A DNA stretch of 64,000 nucleotides from Streptomyces sp. NBC_00464 (lineage in GTDB: Bacteria > Actinomycetota > Actinomycetes > Streptomycetales > Streptomycetaceae): contig NZ_CP107899.1 in NCBI RefSeq assembly GCF_036013915.1, forward strand, positions 5,022,001-5,086,000, read 5' to 3'. Below, piece after piece: positions 24,577-32,976 of the stretch (position 1 is its first letter; every line of letters starts with the position of its first letter). A program made the translations under genes and the position numbers. The notes beneath the pieces were generated by a model. It searched no databases, was not told the DNA's origin, and saw only the letters and a program-made list of their open reading frames with translations.

Positions 24577-25638
24577 ATGCGCAAGAACCACCTCAGGCCC
24601 CTAGCCGCCGTCACCGGCGCGCTCGCCCTCGCCGCCACCCTCTCCGCCTGCGGCGGCTCCTCGGCCGCGTCCGACGAGAAGGTCGTCACCGTCTACAGCG
24701 CCGACGGCCTCAAGGGCGAGAACGGCGACGGCTGGTACGACAAGGTCTTCAAGGACTTCGAGAAGGAGACCGGCATCAAGGTCGAGTACGTGGAGGGCGG
24801 CTCCGGCGAGATGGTGCAGCGCGCCGTCCGCGAGACGTCCAACACCCAGGCCGATGTGCTCGTCACCCTCCCGCCGTTCATCCAGCAGGCCGACACCAAA
24901 GGACTCCTCCAGGCGTACGAGCCGGCCGGCTCCGACCAGGTGGAGAGCGCCGGCAAGGCGTCCGACGGGAAGTGGACCTCCGTCGTCAACAACTACTTCG
25001 GCTTCGTCTACAACAAGAAGGAGCTGACCACCCCGCCCGCCACCTGGGAGGAGCTCCTCGACGGGAAGTACGACGAGAAGGTCCAGTACTCCACCCCGGG
25101 CATCGCCGGTGACGGTACGGCCGTGCTCATCAAGGCCATGCACGACTTCGGCGGCAAGGAGCCGGCGATGGCCTACCTGAAGAAGCTCCAGTCCAACAAC
25201 GTCGGCCCGTCCGCCTCCACCGGCAAGCTCGCCCCCAAGGTCGACAAGGGTGAACTCCTCGCCGCCAACGGCGATGTCCAGATGAACTACGCCCAGTCCA
25301 AGGACATGCCGAACCTCGGCATCTGGTTCCCCGCGAAGGCCGGCGGCAAGCCCACCACCTTCGCGCTGCCGTACGCCGCCGGGCTGGTCACCAAGGCCCC
25401 GCACAGCGCCAACGGCAAGAAGCTGCTCGACTTCATGCTCGCCGAGCAGGCCCAGAAGGACGTCAGCGAGATCGGCGGCGGGTTCGCCGCCCGCAAGGAC
25501 ATCGAGGCGACCGACGCCAACGCGGCAGCGCTCACCAAGCTGATGGACGGGGTCGAGGTCTTCGAGCCGGACTGGTCCGACATCGGGACCAACCTGGACA
25601 CGTACGTGGACGCCTGGAAGTCGGCCACCGGAAGCTGA
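24577..25638 (+). CDS. Aminophosphonate ABC transporter substrate-binding lipoprotein
   Basis: A 353-aa lipoprotein. The ribosome site AGGAGA precedes the ATG. The lipobox is ATLSACGG, so the mature protein is anchored by a Cys. The mature part is an Fe(III)/AEP-type periplasmic binding fold (EKVVTVYSADGLKGENGDGW, VEYVEGGSGEMVQRAVRETS, STPGIAGDGTAVLIKAMHDF). It captures the phosphonate outside the cell and passes it to the two permeases. It is the last gene of the operon. Confidence 0.9.
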   Translation: MRKNHLRPLAAVTGALALAATLSACGGSSAASDEKVVTVYSADGLKGENGDGWYDKVFKDFEKETGIKVEYVEGGSGEMVQRAVRETSNTQADVLVTLPPFIQQADTKGLLQAYEPAGSDQVESAGKASDGKWTSVVNNYFGFVYNKKELTTPPATWEELLDGKYDEKVQYSTPGIAGDGTAVLIKAMHDFGGKEPAMAYLKKLQSNNVGPSASTGKLAPKVDKGELLAANGDVQMNYAQSKDMPNLGIWFPAKAGGKPTTFALPYAAGLVTKAPHSANGKKLLDFMLAEQAQKDVSEIGGGFAARKDIEATDANAAALTKLMDGVEVFEPDWSDIGTNLDTYVDAWKSATGS

Positions 25639-25697
25639 CCGTTGCCGGACGATTCACCGCAGGGGTCTGGACCTCCGACGGATCATCGCGAAAGGAT

Positions 25698-25717
25698 AAC
25701 GGGTCTAGGCCCAAGCT
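25698..25717 (+). promoter_or_regulatory. Second GntR operator candidate upstream of secreted phosphodiesterase
   Basis: AACGGGTCTAGGCCCAAGCT. It matches the site at 19869-19887 apart from one inserted base and one change. Core GGTCTAGGCC. It ties the gene at 25789 to the phosphonate regulon. Confidence 0.7.
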
Positions 25718-25788
25718 CAACTCCCCTGTGGCCAACAGGGATGTGAGCACGTTCCCCGTGCGCCCCCACCACTCCGACGGAGAATCTC

Positions 25789-27285
25789 GTGACCTCAGGC
25801 ATGTCCCGCCGCGCTCTTCTCATGAGCGCGGCCGCCCTCGCCGCCGCAGGACCCCTCGCCACCGCCACGGCCGCCCGCGCCGCCGCCCGTACGCCCAAGG
25901 TCCTGGTCATCGGTCTGGACGGCGCCCTGCTGAACAGGATCAAGGACGCGGACGCACCCCACCTCGACGCACTGATGTCGGCCGGACTCACCTCGGTCAG
26001 CCCGCTCTACGCCGATCCGATGGCACCCACCCTGTCCGGTCCGGGCTGGTCCACGATCATCACCGGCGTCTGGCCCGACAAGCATCACGTCAAGGACAAC
26101 GCCTTCACCGGCAACGCCTTCGCGCAGTACCCCGACTTCCTCACCCGGATCGAGACGGCGAAGCCCTCGCTCTCGACGTACGCCGTCGCCTCCTGGAACC
26201 CGGTCACCGACACGATCTTCTCCGCGAAGGTCGACACCCGGGTCTCCACCCCGGACGCCGAGTACGACACCGGCACCACGAGCAGGGCCGCCGCCGAGCT
26301 GGCCGGCGGCAACCGCGACGCGGTCTTCGTCCACCTCGACAACGTCGACCACGCGGGGCACAGTTACGGCGCCGCGAGCAGCCAGTACCTGGACGCCATC
26401 CACGGCGTCGACACCCAGGTCGGCCAACTGGTCGCGGCGGTACGGGGCCGGTCCACGTACGGCTCCGAGGACTGGCTCATCATGGTCACCGCCGACCACG
26501 GGCACACCGACGCGGGCGGCCACGGCGGCTCCAGCGCGGCCGAGCGGCAGACCTTCCTGCTGGCGAGCGGCGGCTCCATCACCCCGGGCTCCACCCGGTA
26601 CGACATCAAGATGCCGGACGTCGCGGCCTCCGCCCTCGCCCACCTGGGCATAGCCGTGAACCCGGCCTGGGGACTCGACGGCCGGCCGCTCCAGCAGCCC
26701 ACCCCCGACGCCTTCGACGCCCTGCGCCCGCAGTTGCAGACCAGGGCCGACGAGACGGGCATCGGCAGCGCGGTCGTCGGCTTCACCCACACCCCGCCCG
26801 CCGGATGGGCCGTCGACAACAGCGCGATGGGCACCGGCGGCGTCACCGAATGGCGCGGCTGGACCTTCACCACCGATGAGTTCTGGACCTCCGCCGAACG
26901 CGGCCAGTGGCGCGAGACCAATGTCCGGGCCCGGAACGTCTTCGCGGTCGCCGACGGCGACGAGTGGGTCGACAAGGACTACACGGGCACCTTCGACTCC
27001 ACCCTGATCAGCCCCGCCTGGCAGGTCCGGGGCGGTCGCACCGCCACCCTCGCCTACACCAGCCACTACCGTCAGGAGGACCCGCAGAAGGGCGAGGTCC
27101 TGGTCTCCTACGACGGAGGCACGCCCGTCACGGTGAGGACGTACACCGCGGACACCGTCTCGAAGGCCGAATCGATCAGCCTTCAGGTCCCGGCCGGAGT
27201 CACCACCGCCCAGGTCCGGTTCCGGTACACCGGGGGCAACAACTGGTTCTGGGTCGTCGACGGTGTGCGGATCACCTCCGGCTGA
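25789..27285 (+). CDS. Secreted alkaline-phosphatase-superfamily phosphodiesterase with C-terminal beta domain
   Basis: A 498-aa exported enzyme. The signal contains SRRALLMSAAALAAAG, a likely Tat signal, with cleavage near ARAAA. Metal-site residues of the NPP/phosphonoacetate-hydrolase group are visible: Asp in VIGLDGALLN, nucleophile Thr in MAPTLSGPGWSTI, VHLDNVDHAGHSYG and VTADHGHTDAGGHGG. From about residue 330 a beta-sandwich follows (jelly-roll type, ending in NNWFWVVDGVRI), as in carbohydrate- or surface-binding modules. A copy of the phosphonate operator precedes it. Substrate unknown; a phosphonate ester outside the cell is an attractive guess. Confidence 0.85.
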   Translation: MTSGMSRRALLMSAAALAAAGPLATATAARAAARTPKVLVIGLDGALLNRIKDADAPHLDALMSAGLTSVSPLYADPMAPTLSGPGWSTIITGVWPDKHHVKDNAFTGNAFAQYPDFLTRIETAKPSLSTYAVASWNPVTDTIFSAKVDTRVSTPDAEYDTGTTSRAAAELAGGNRDAVFVHLDNVDHAGHSYGAASSQYLDAIHGVDTQVGQLVAAVRGRSTYGSEDWLIMVTADHGHTDAGGHGGSSAAERQTFLLASGGSITPGSTRYDIKMPDVAASALAHLGIAVNPAWGLDGRPLQQPTPDAFDALRPQLQTRADETGIGSAVVGFTHTPPAGWAVDNSAMGTGGVTEWRGWTFTTDEFWTSAERGQWRETNVRARNVFAVADGDEWVDKDYTGTFDSTLISPAWQVRGGRTATLAYTSHYRQEDPQKGEVLVSYDGGTPVTVRTYTADTVSKAESISLQVPAGVTTAQVRFRYTGGNNWFWVVDGVRITSG

Positions 27286-27386
27286 TCAGGGGCCGGGGCT
27301 GACCCTCTAAAATCGGGGGCGTCGGCGCTGCACAACGCGGTGCCGCCGGCGTCCCCGCATTTGGCGTACGGCAACTGGAGTCCCAC

Positions 27387-28175
27387 ATGGCAGAGCGCAA
27401 GCCGATCTCGTCCTGGCTCACCGACATGGACGGAGTCCTCATCCACGAGGGGACGCCGATCCCGGGCGCGGATGCCTTCATCAAGCGGCTGCGGGAATCC
27501 GGGCTGCCCTTCCTGGTCCTCACCAACAACTCGATCTACACCGCGCGCGACCTGCACGCCCGGCTGAAGCGCATGGGCCTCGACGTGCCCGTCGAGAACA
27601 TCTGGACCTCCGCGCTCGCCACCGCCCAGTTCCTGGACGACCAGCGGCCCGGCGGCACGGCGTATGTCATCGGCGAGGCCGGGCTCACCACCGCGCTGCA
27701 CGACATCGGCTACGTCCTCACCGACCACGAGCCCGACTACGTGGTGCTCGGCGAGACGCGTACGTACTCCTTCGAGGCGCTCACCAAGGCGATCCGGCTG
27801 ATCAACGGCGGCGCCCGCTTCATCTGCACCAATCCGGACGAGACCGGCCCCTCCGCCGAGGGCCCGCTGCCCGCGACCGGCTCCGTCGCCGCCCTCATCA
27901 CCAAGGCGACCGGTAAGGCCCCGTACTTCGCGGGCAAGCCCAACCCGCTGATGATGCGCACCGGGCTCAACGCGATCGGCGCCCACTCCGAGTCCAGCGC
28001 CATGATCGGCGACCGGATGGACACCGATGTGCTCGCCGGTCTTGAGGCGGGCATGCAGACCTTCCTGGTGCTGACCGGGCTCACCACGGTGGCGGACATC
28101 GACAAGTACCCGTTCCGGCCGTCCACGGTCGTCGAATCCATCGCCGACCTGGTCGAGCTCATCGACGTGAGCTGA
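27387..28175 (+). CDS. HAD-IIA (NagD-type) phosphatase
   Basis: A 262-aa cytosolic phosphatase. Motif I is LTDMDGVLIHEG, motif II is VLTNNS and the C-terminal motif is MIGDRMDTDVLAGLEAGMQT. The C2-type cap (residues about 85-190) carries YVVLGETRTYSFEALTKAIR. NagD-like enzymes dephosphorylate UMP and other small phosphates. It sits 101 bases after the phosphodiesterase gene. Possible participation in phosphonate/phosphate salvage is inferred from position only. A strong hairpin follows. Confidence 0.9.
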   Translation: MAERKPISSWLTDMDGVLIHEGTPIPGADAFIKRLRESGLPFLVLTNNSIYTARDLHARLKRMGLDVPVENIWTSALATAQFLDDQRPGGTAYVIGEAGLTTALHDIGYVLTDHEPDYVVLGETRTYSFEALTKAIRLINGGARFICTNPDETGPSAEGPLPATGSVAALITKATGKAPYFAGKPNPLMMRTGLNAIGAHSESSAMIGDRMDTDVLAGLEAGMQTFLVLTGLTTVADIDKYPFRPSTVVESIADLVELIDVS

Positions 28176-28198
28176 CGCCGGACCCGGACCCGGGGGGC

Positions 28199-28227
28199 GG
28201 GGCAGCGGCCCGTACGGCCGCTGCCCC
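28199..28227 (+). terminator. Strong hairpin after HAD phosphatase gene
   Basis: GGGGCAGCGGCC, loop CGTAC, and the exact 12-base complement GGCCGCTGCCCC. It lies 23 bases after the stop codon. Confidence 0.75.
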
Positions 28228-28308
28228 CACACTCCACCGGCCCAGTGCCCGGCCCCTGCGGATGCGGAAAGCCGGTGGCCGCGTGAACCTTCCATAAGGA
28301 GGTTCACG

Positions 28309-28869
28309 ATGCGTTCAATACCCCTCACGTTCTGTGCCGCCGCGGTGGTCGCGGCGACCCTGATGCCCGCTTCCGTCGCCCTGGCCAATTCCGACTCCGA
28401 CCACGAGGACTCACGGTCCCGGGCCACCCTCACCGTCTCCCCGTCCTCCGTCTCCCCGGGCGGTGAGGTCGACCTGGAGGTCGCCGGCTGCAAGGGCAAG
28501 GAGGCCAAGGGGAGCTCCGACGCCTTCGTCTCCGAGGCGCGCTTCTCGCCCGGTGACGACCGGACGCTCTTCGCCGAGGCCCGGGTCCGCTCGGACGCCG
28601 AGCCCGGCGACTACGACGTCCAGGCCGTCTGCAAGGACGACAAGCACACCAAGGTGTCCGCCGTCCTGACCGTCGTCCACCGCAACCGGCCCATGCCCGT
28701 CGCCCCGGTCCGCGCGGGTGGCGGAGGCACCGCCGTACTCGCCGACCAGGCCGCCCAGCAGGACGGACCCGGCACCGTTCACGCGGTGATCGGCCTCGCC
28801 CTGGCCGCCGTCGCGGCCGTCGCCGTCGCCTTCCGCAGCGTGCGACGCCGCCGCCCGGCCGCCGACTGA
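28309..28869 (+). CDS. Exported surface protein paired with class F sortase
   Basis: A 186-aa protein with a strong AAGGAGG ribosome site. Signal peptide at residues 1-26 (FCAAAVVAATLMPASVALA). A beta-rich domain with two Cys (VAGCKGKEAKG and AVCKDDKHTK), likely a disulfide, covers residues 38-125. A Gly/Ala linker, a hydrophobic helix (VIGLALAAVAAVAVAF) and a basic RSVRRRRP tail follow. No clear LPxTG-type motif is seen. The next gene, one base away, encodes a class F sortase, so these two form a unit. Confidence 0.82.
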   Translation: MRSIPLTFCAAAVVAATLMPASVALANSDSDHEDSRSRATLTVSPSSVSPGGEVDLEVAGCKGKEAKGSSDAFVSEARFSPGDDRTLFAEARVRSDAEPGDYDVQAVCKDDKHTKVSAVLTVVHRNRPMPVAPVRAGGGGTAVLADQAAQQDGPGTVHAVIGLALAAVAAVAVAFRSVRRRRPAAD

Positions 28870-28870
28870 C

Positions 28871-29590
28871 GTGTCCGCCTCGGACCGCCCGGCGGGGCAC
28901 GGCAGGCTGCTCACCGGAGTGGCCTGGGCCGTGCTGCTGCTGGGCCTGTGGCTCTGGGGCCGCGGCATCACCGGCGGCTCCGGCGCCAGTTCCGCCCCGA
29001 CCACCGGCGATGTCGCCGCGGTCGGGCGACCCCTCGGCGTGCCGCTGCCCCCGGCCCATGACCCGATCGAGGGCGTCGCGCCGCGGAGCGTCGAGATCCC
29101 GTCGATCGGGATCTCGGCCCCCGTGGTCCCGCGGGGCCTGGACGCGGAGGGGGCGATCACACCGCCGTCCTTCGACACACCCCAGACGGTGGGCTGGTAC
29201 GGCAGCGGCACCGAGCCCGGCGCCAAGGGCCCGGCCCTCTTCGTCGGCCACGTCGACACCGAGACCAAGCCGGCCGTCTTCTACGGGCTCAGCGCGGCCC
29301 GCCCCGGCGCCAAGGTCGAGGTGACCCGGACCGACGGCACCGTCGCCGAGTTCACCATCGACGACGTCCAGGTCTTCACCCGCGAACGCTTCAACGCCCA
29401 GAAGGCGTACGGCCCCCGCCAGGACGGCCGGGCCGAGCTCCGGCTGATCACCTGCGGCGGCACGTACGACCGTGCGTCGAAGTCGTACACGGCGAACGTC
29501 GTCGTCTCGGCCTATCTGACGGGCGAGAAGTCGCGGGAGAAGGTTCAGGAGGCGGCGCAGAAGGAGGCGGGCGCGCCGGCCGGCGGCTGA
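28871..29590 (+). CDS. Class F sortase
   Basis: A 239-aa membrane-anchored sortase. The N-terminal helix is VAWAVLLLGLWLWGRGI. The catalytic domain has VEIPSIGISAPVVP, His in LFVGHVDTE, Cys in LRLITCGGTYDR and the downstream Arg in that last run. Class F enzymes of actinobacteria have unclear substrates. The exported protein directly upstream is the obvious candidate partner. The C-terminal 25 residues are charged and low complexity. Confidence 0.92.
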   Translation: MSASDRPAGHGRLLTGVAWAVLLLGLWLWGRGITGGSGASSAPTTGDVAAVGRPLGVPLPPAHDPIEGVAPRSVEIPSIGISAPVVPRGLDAEGAITPPSFDTPQTVGWYGSGTEPGAKGPALFVGHVDTETKPAVFYGLSAARPGAKVEVTRTDGTVAEFTIDDVQVFTRERFNAQKAYGPRQDGRAELRLITCGGTYDRASKSYTANVVVSAYLTGEKSREKVQEAAQKEAGAPAGG

Positions 29591-29943
29591 CCTCTTCGGT
29601 ACCCGGCCCGGCCGGCTGCCCGGTTCTCCGGGCGCCGGCCGGGCCGGTCCTCGACCGCGGGGCGCGGGCCGCGGGAGTGGCCCGGCGCGGACACGGGAGG
29701 TCGGTGGCGTCCGGGTCCGCCGCACGTCCCACTGTAGGGGGCGCGAACTCCCGGCGCACAGAGCATTTCTGACGGTACGTCGATAACCGGTCACCCTCCG
29801 CACGCGGACAGGCCGGGCAGAGGGTGGTGAACCCGCCGTAACAGCTCTTCGACGATGTCGTGAGGGGCCGGGCCGGTCCCGGCCCCTGTGCCAGGATGGG
29901 CGGCGATGCGACAGGGCCCGCCGTCGCACCCGAGGGGGAGTGG
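29591..29943. other. Gene-free stretch with terminator hairpin
   Basis: 353 bases between the sortase and cslZ. The only clear structure is the hairpin at 29603-29647. The rest should include the cslZ promoter, but I cannot point to hexamers with confidence. Confidence 0.5.
29603..29647 (+). terminator. Long GC hairpin after class F sortase
   Basis: CCGGCCCGGCCGGC (29603-29616) is exactly complementary to 29634-29647. Inside it a second stem GCCCGG/CCGGGC closes a TTCT loop. Confidence 0.72.
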
Positions 29944-31008
29944 ATGTACGGCAGCCACAACGGCCGGTTCGGCATGCGGGGGATGTGCGCGGCCGTGGCC
30001 GGCGCCGCCCTCCTGCTCGCGGGATGCACCTCTTCCGGCGACGGCGACGGTGGCGGCGGCGGTGGCGGCGGCAGTGACGGTGGCTCCGGCGGCGGGAAGA
30101 ACCCGGCGGCCATCGGGCAGCAGCCCAAGGGCTCCGATCCGTACTGGGTCAACCCCGACGGGAACGCCGCCCGGCAGGTCGCCCGCTACACCGAGGACGG
30201 CAACGAGAAGGACGCCGCCCTGATCCGAAGGATCGCCCGGCAGCCGGTCGGCGAGTGGATCGGCACGGACAATCCGGAGGCCGAGGCGAAGGGCTTCACG
30301 GAGGCGGCCGAGAAGGCCGACCGGGAGGCGCTGCTGGTCCTCTACAACATCCCGCACCGCGACTGCGGGCAGTTCTCCAAGGGCGGCGCCGCCGACGGCG
30401 ACGCGTACCGGGCCTGGCTGGAGAGTGTCGCCAAGGGCATCGGCGACCGCGGCGCGACCGTGATCCTGGAGCCGGACGCGGTGCTGCACCTGGTCGACGG
30501 GTGCACCCCGCAGGAGTTCCACGAGGAGCGCTACGACCTGCTCAGGGGTGCGGTGGAGCGGCTCAAGCAGCTGCCGGACACCCGTGTCTACCTGGACGCG
30601 GGCAACGCGGGCTGGCACACCCCGGACGCGCTGTTCCAGCCCTTGCAGCAGGCGGGCATCGGCGCGGCCGACGGGTTCGCGGTCAACGTCTCCAACTTCC
30701 GGACCACCGCGGTCAGCAAGGACTTCGGCAAGCAGCTGTCGGCGAAGGTCGGCAACAAGCCGTTCGTGATCGACACCAGCCGCAACGGCAACGGCCCGTA
30801 CACCGGCGGCGACCCCGCGCAGACCTGGTGCAACCCGCCGGGGCGGGCCCTCGGCGAGACGCCGACGACGTCCACGGGCGACGAGCTGGTCGACGCGTAC
30901 CTCTGGATCAAGCGGCCGGGCGAGTCCGACGGCGACTGCCGGGGCGGCCCGAAGGCGGGCGCGTGGTGGCCCGCGTACGCGCTGGGCCTGGCCCGCGGCA
31001 CCGCATAG
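29944..31008 (+). CDS. cslZ: GH6 endoglucanase lipoprotein (CslZ-like)
   Basis: A 354-aa glycoside hydrolase family 6 protein. The ATG at 29944 follows GAGGGGGA. A lipobox (LLLAGCTSS) and a Gly/Asp-rich linker precede the catalytic domain. Conserved GH6 stretches are LLVLYNIPHRDCGQFSKGG, VILEPDAVLHL (catalytic-acid region), VYLDAGNAGWH and FVIDTSRNGNGPY, then WCNPPGRALG and AYLWIKRPGESDG. It lies tail to tail with glxA-cslA. The encoded protein probably trims or releases the beta-glucan made by CslA at hyphal tips. Confidence 0.88.
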   Translation: MYGSHNGRFGMRGMCAAVAGAALLLAGCTSSGDGDGGGGGGGGSDGGSGGGKNPAAIGQQPKGSDPYWVNPDGNAARQVARYTEDGNEKDAALIRRIARQPVGEWIGTDNPEAEAKGFTEAAEKADREALLVLYNIPHRDCGQFSKGGAADGDAYRAWLESVAKGIGDRGATVILEPDAVLHLVDGCTPQEFHEERYDLLRGAVERLKQLPDTRVYLDAGNAGWHTPDALFQPLQQAGIGAADGFAVNVSNFRTTAVSKDFGKQLSAKVGNKPFVIDTSRNGNGPYTGGDPAQTWCNPPGRALGETPTTSTGDELVDAYLWIKRPGESDGDCRGGPKAGAWWPAYALGLARGTA

Positions 31009-31041
31009 GAGAGGTCCTGTCCGGTGCCACGGGACCTGCGC

Positions 31042-32976
31042 CTACGGCACCTCCACCCACGTCCCCTCGGACGGTGTGCCCCTGCCGTCGGTGACGAACA
31101 GCATGTACCAGCCCGACGGCACCAGCGCCCGGTTCTTCGGCACCGTCACCGAGATCCCGCCGTCGGTCTGCTTCAGGTCCAGCGCCACCGAGCGCTGGTC
31201 GGTGTCCGTGACATGGGTGACCGCGCTCGGCCGCATCAGCTTCGCCGACTTGATGGACGAGGCCTGGTTGGTGGTGAACACCGCCGTGTCGCCGCGCTCG
31301 ATCCTCTCCGGTCCTGCGGTCAGCTCGGGCCGTGAGCCGCGGTACAGGTACGGCGGGGTGTAGATCTCGATGCGCTGCTCGAAGACCCCGGGCCGGGTGT
31401 TGGCCTTGTCGGAGTAGAGCGAGTCGGATCCGAAGATCATGACCCGGCCGTCGGGCAGGAGCACGGACCCCGAGTGGTAGTTGCGGCCCACGGCGGGGTC
31501 GGCGACCCGCTTGTACGTGTCCGACTTCGCGTCGTACAGCCGGGCCTGGAGCACATCGGAGCCGCCGCGGCCGCGGTAGTCGTTGGATCCGCCGGTGACC
31601 AGCAGGGAGTCGTCGGGCAGCAGGGACGCGCTCGGATAGCGGGTGCCCTCGTCCAGGGAGGCGCCGTCCTTGAACTTCGGGTCGGCGTCCTTCAGGTCCA
31701 CCAGCCGGGACTTCTCGCTGGACCGGTCGGACTCGCCGACGCCGCCCCCGCCGATCACCATGAACTTCTCGTCCTGGGCCGGGGGCAGCCGTACGGTCGC
31801 CGAGGTCTCCATCTTGTCCGGGTCGCTCAGGCCGGGGATCTTGGTGAACCTGTTCGTCGCCAGGTCCCAGACGCCGGGGGTGCGGCCGACGGTGGCGGGG
31901 CCGTAGCCCGCGTTCGAGCCGGAGTAGAAGAGCTTGCCGTCGTTCAGCAGGAAGACCGCCGGGTAGGTGGGGAACTTCCGGACGATGCCGGTGTACTCCC
32001 ACTTCCCGGTCTCCGGGTCGTAGATCTCGTCCTTGCCGGGGACGATCTGCCCGATCTCGTCCAGGCCGGACAGGGCGAGGACCTTGCCGTCCTTCAGCGT
32101 GGTGAGCGTCGGGTACCAGCGGGCCTCGTTCATCGGGTCGACGGTGATGTACTTCTCCGCCACCGGGTCGAACTCGAAGGCCTCACGGATGCCCTGGAAG
32201 TCCTTCTTGTCGAGGGCCAGCTTCTGGGCGATCCCGTAGACGTTGCGGGTGTCGGAGCCGGACAGACCCGCTATTCGGTAGTTGTCCTCGGTGCCCGTCT
32301 CGTACTTCGTGCCGGACTGCCGCGCCTCGACGTAGATCCGGCCGAGCCCGGGGTCGTTGCGCAGGAAGGCGCCGGTCTTCTTGTCGAAGACCTTGGTGGC
32401 CTTCTCCACCAGCACGGGGTCCTTGGTGACGAAGGTCCTGCCGTTGGCCTTGCCGGTGAACCGGGTGCCCGCAGGCAGCGTGATCGGCTTGTCCGGGTCC
32501 TCGTTGTGCACGATCATCAGGCCGCCGGCCTTGGTGACGTCACCTTCGAGCTTCTCGTACCGCTTGGTGCCGCCGGCTATGAGCAGTCTGCCGTCGGGCA
32601 GTTGGGTGTGACCGGCGCAGAACATGTCCTCGGGTGTGGGGATGTTCTTGAAGGCGTTGGTCTCCGGATCCCACAGCACCGACCGGAAGCTCTTCGCGTC
32701 GAAGTTCTTCTGGTTGTTGCCCGAGCCCGCGACGAGCAGCACCTTGCCGGTGTGCAGCAGCGCCGCGTGGATCGTGTTGATCCGGAAATCGGAGGGGACA
32801 TCCAGAAAGTCCCAGTGGCCGTTGGCCGTCTTGTACTCCGGCTGGTTGATCTTGTACGCGTGGTAGCGCTCGGTGCTGAAGCGGTACAGCCACGGCCCGT
32901 TCGCCCCCGCGAGCGCGAGAACCACCGCCGTACTGATCGCCATGCGGCGGGTACGGCGGCTCGGACGGTACTTCAT
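31042..32976 (-). CDS. glxA: GlxA, membrane-anchored radical copper oxidase
   Basis: A 644-aa galactose-oxidase-like enzyme. One N-terminal membrane helix (residues about 12-34) precedes a seven-bladed Kelch domain and a C-terminal DUF1929 domain. The crosslinked Cys lies near residue 120 (EDMFCAGHTQLPDGRLL), and RNYHSGSVLLPDGRV supplies the axial Tyr-His pair. In S. coelicolor and S. lividans GlxA works with CslA to deposit a glucan at growing tips, and needs copper. It overlaps cslA by four bases (ATGA), so the two are made together. Confidence 0.95.
   Translation of the reverse strand: MKYRPSRRTRRMAISTAVVLALAGANGPWLYRFSTERYHAYKINQPEYKTANGHWDFLDVPSDFRINTIHAALLHTGKVLLVAGSGNNQKNFDAKSFRSVLWDPETNAFKNIPTPEDMFCAGHTQLPDGRLLIAGGTKRYEKLEGDVTKAGGLMIVHNEDPDKPITLPAGTRFTGKANGRTFVTKDPVLVEKATKVFDKKTGAFLRNDPGLGRIYVEARQSGTKYETGTEDNYRIAGLSGSDTRNVYGIAQKLALDKKDFQGIREAFEFDPVAEKYITVDPMNEARWYPTLTTLKDGKVLALSGLDEIGQIVPGKDEIYDPETGKWEYTGIVRKFPTYPAVFLLNDGKLFYSGSNAGYGPATVGRTPGVWDLATNRFTKIPGLSDPDKMETSATVRLPPAQDEKFMVIGGGGVGESDRSSEKSRLVDLKDADPKFKDGASLDEGTRYPSASLLPDDSLLVTGGSNDYRGRGGSDVLQARLYDAKSDTYKRVADPAVGRNYHSGSVLLPDGRVMIFGSDSLYSDKANTRPGVFEQRIEIYTPPYLYRGSRPELTAGPERIERGDTAVFTTNQASSIKSAKLMRPSAVTHVTDTDQRSVALDLKQTDGGISVTVPKNRALVPSGWYMLFVTDGRGTPSEGTWVEVP

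Noticed and set aside
19035-25638. C-P lyase pathway
   Set aside because: No phnG-M-type genes are present. The catabolic enzymes are an FAD oxidase and a HAD-type phosphonatase.
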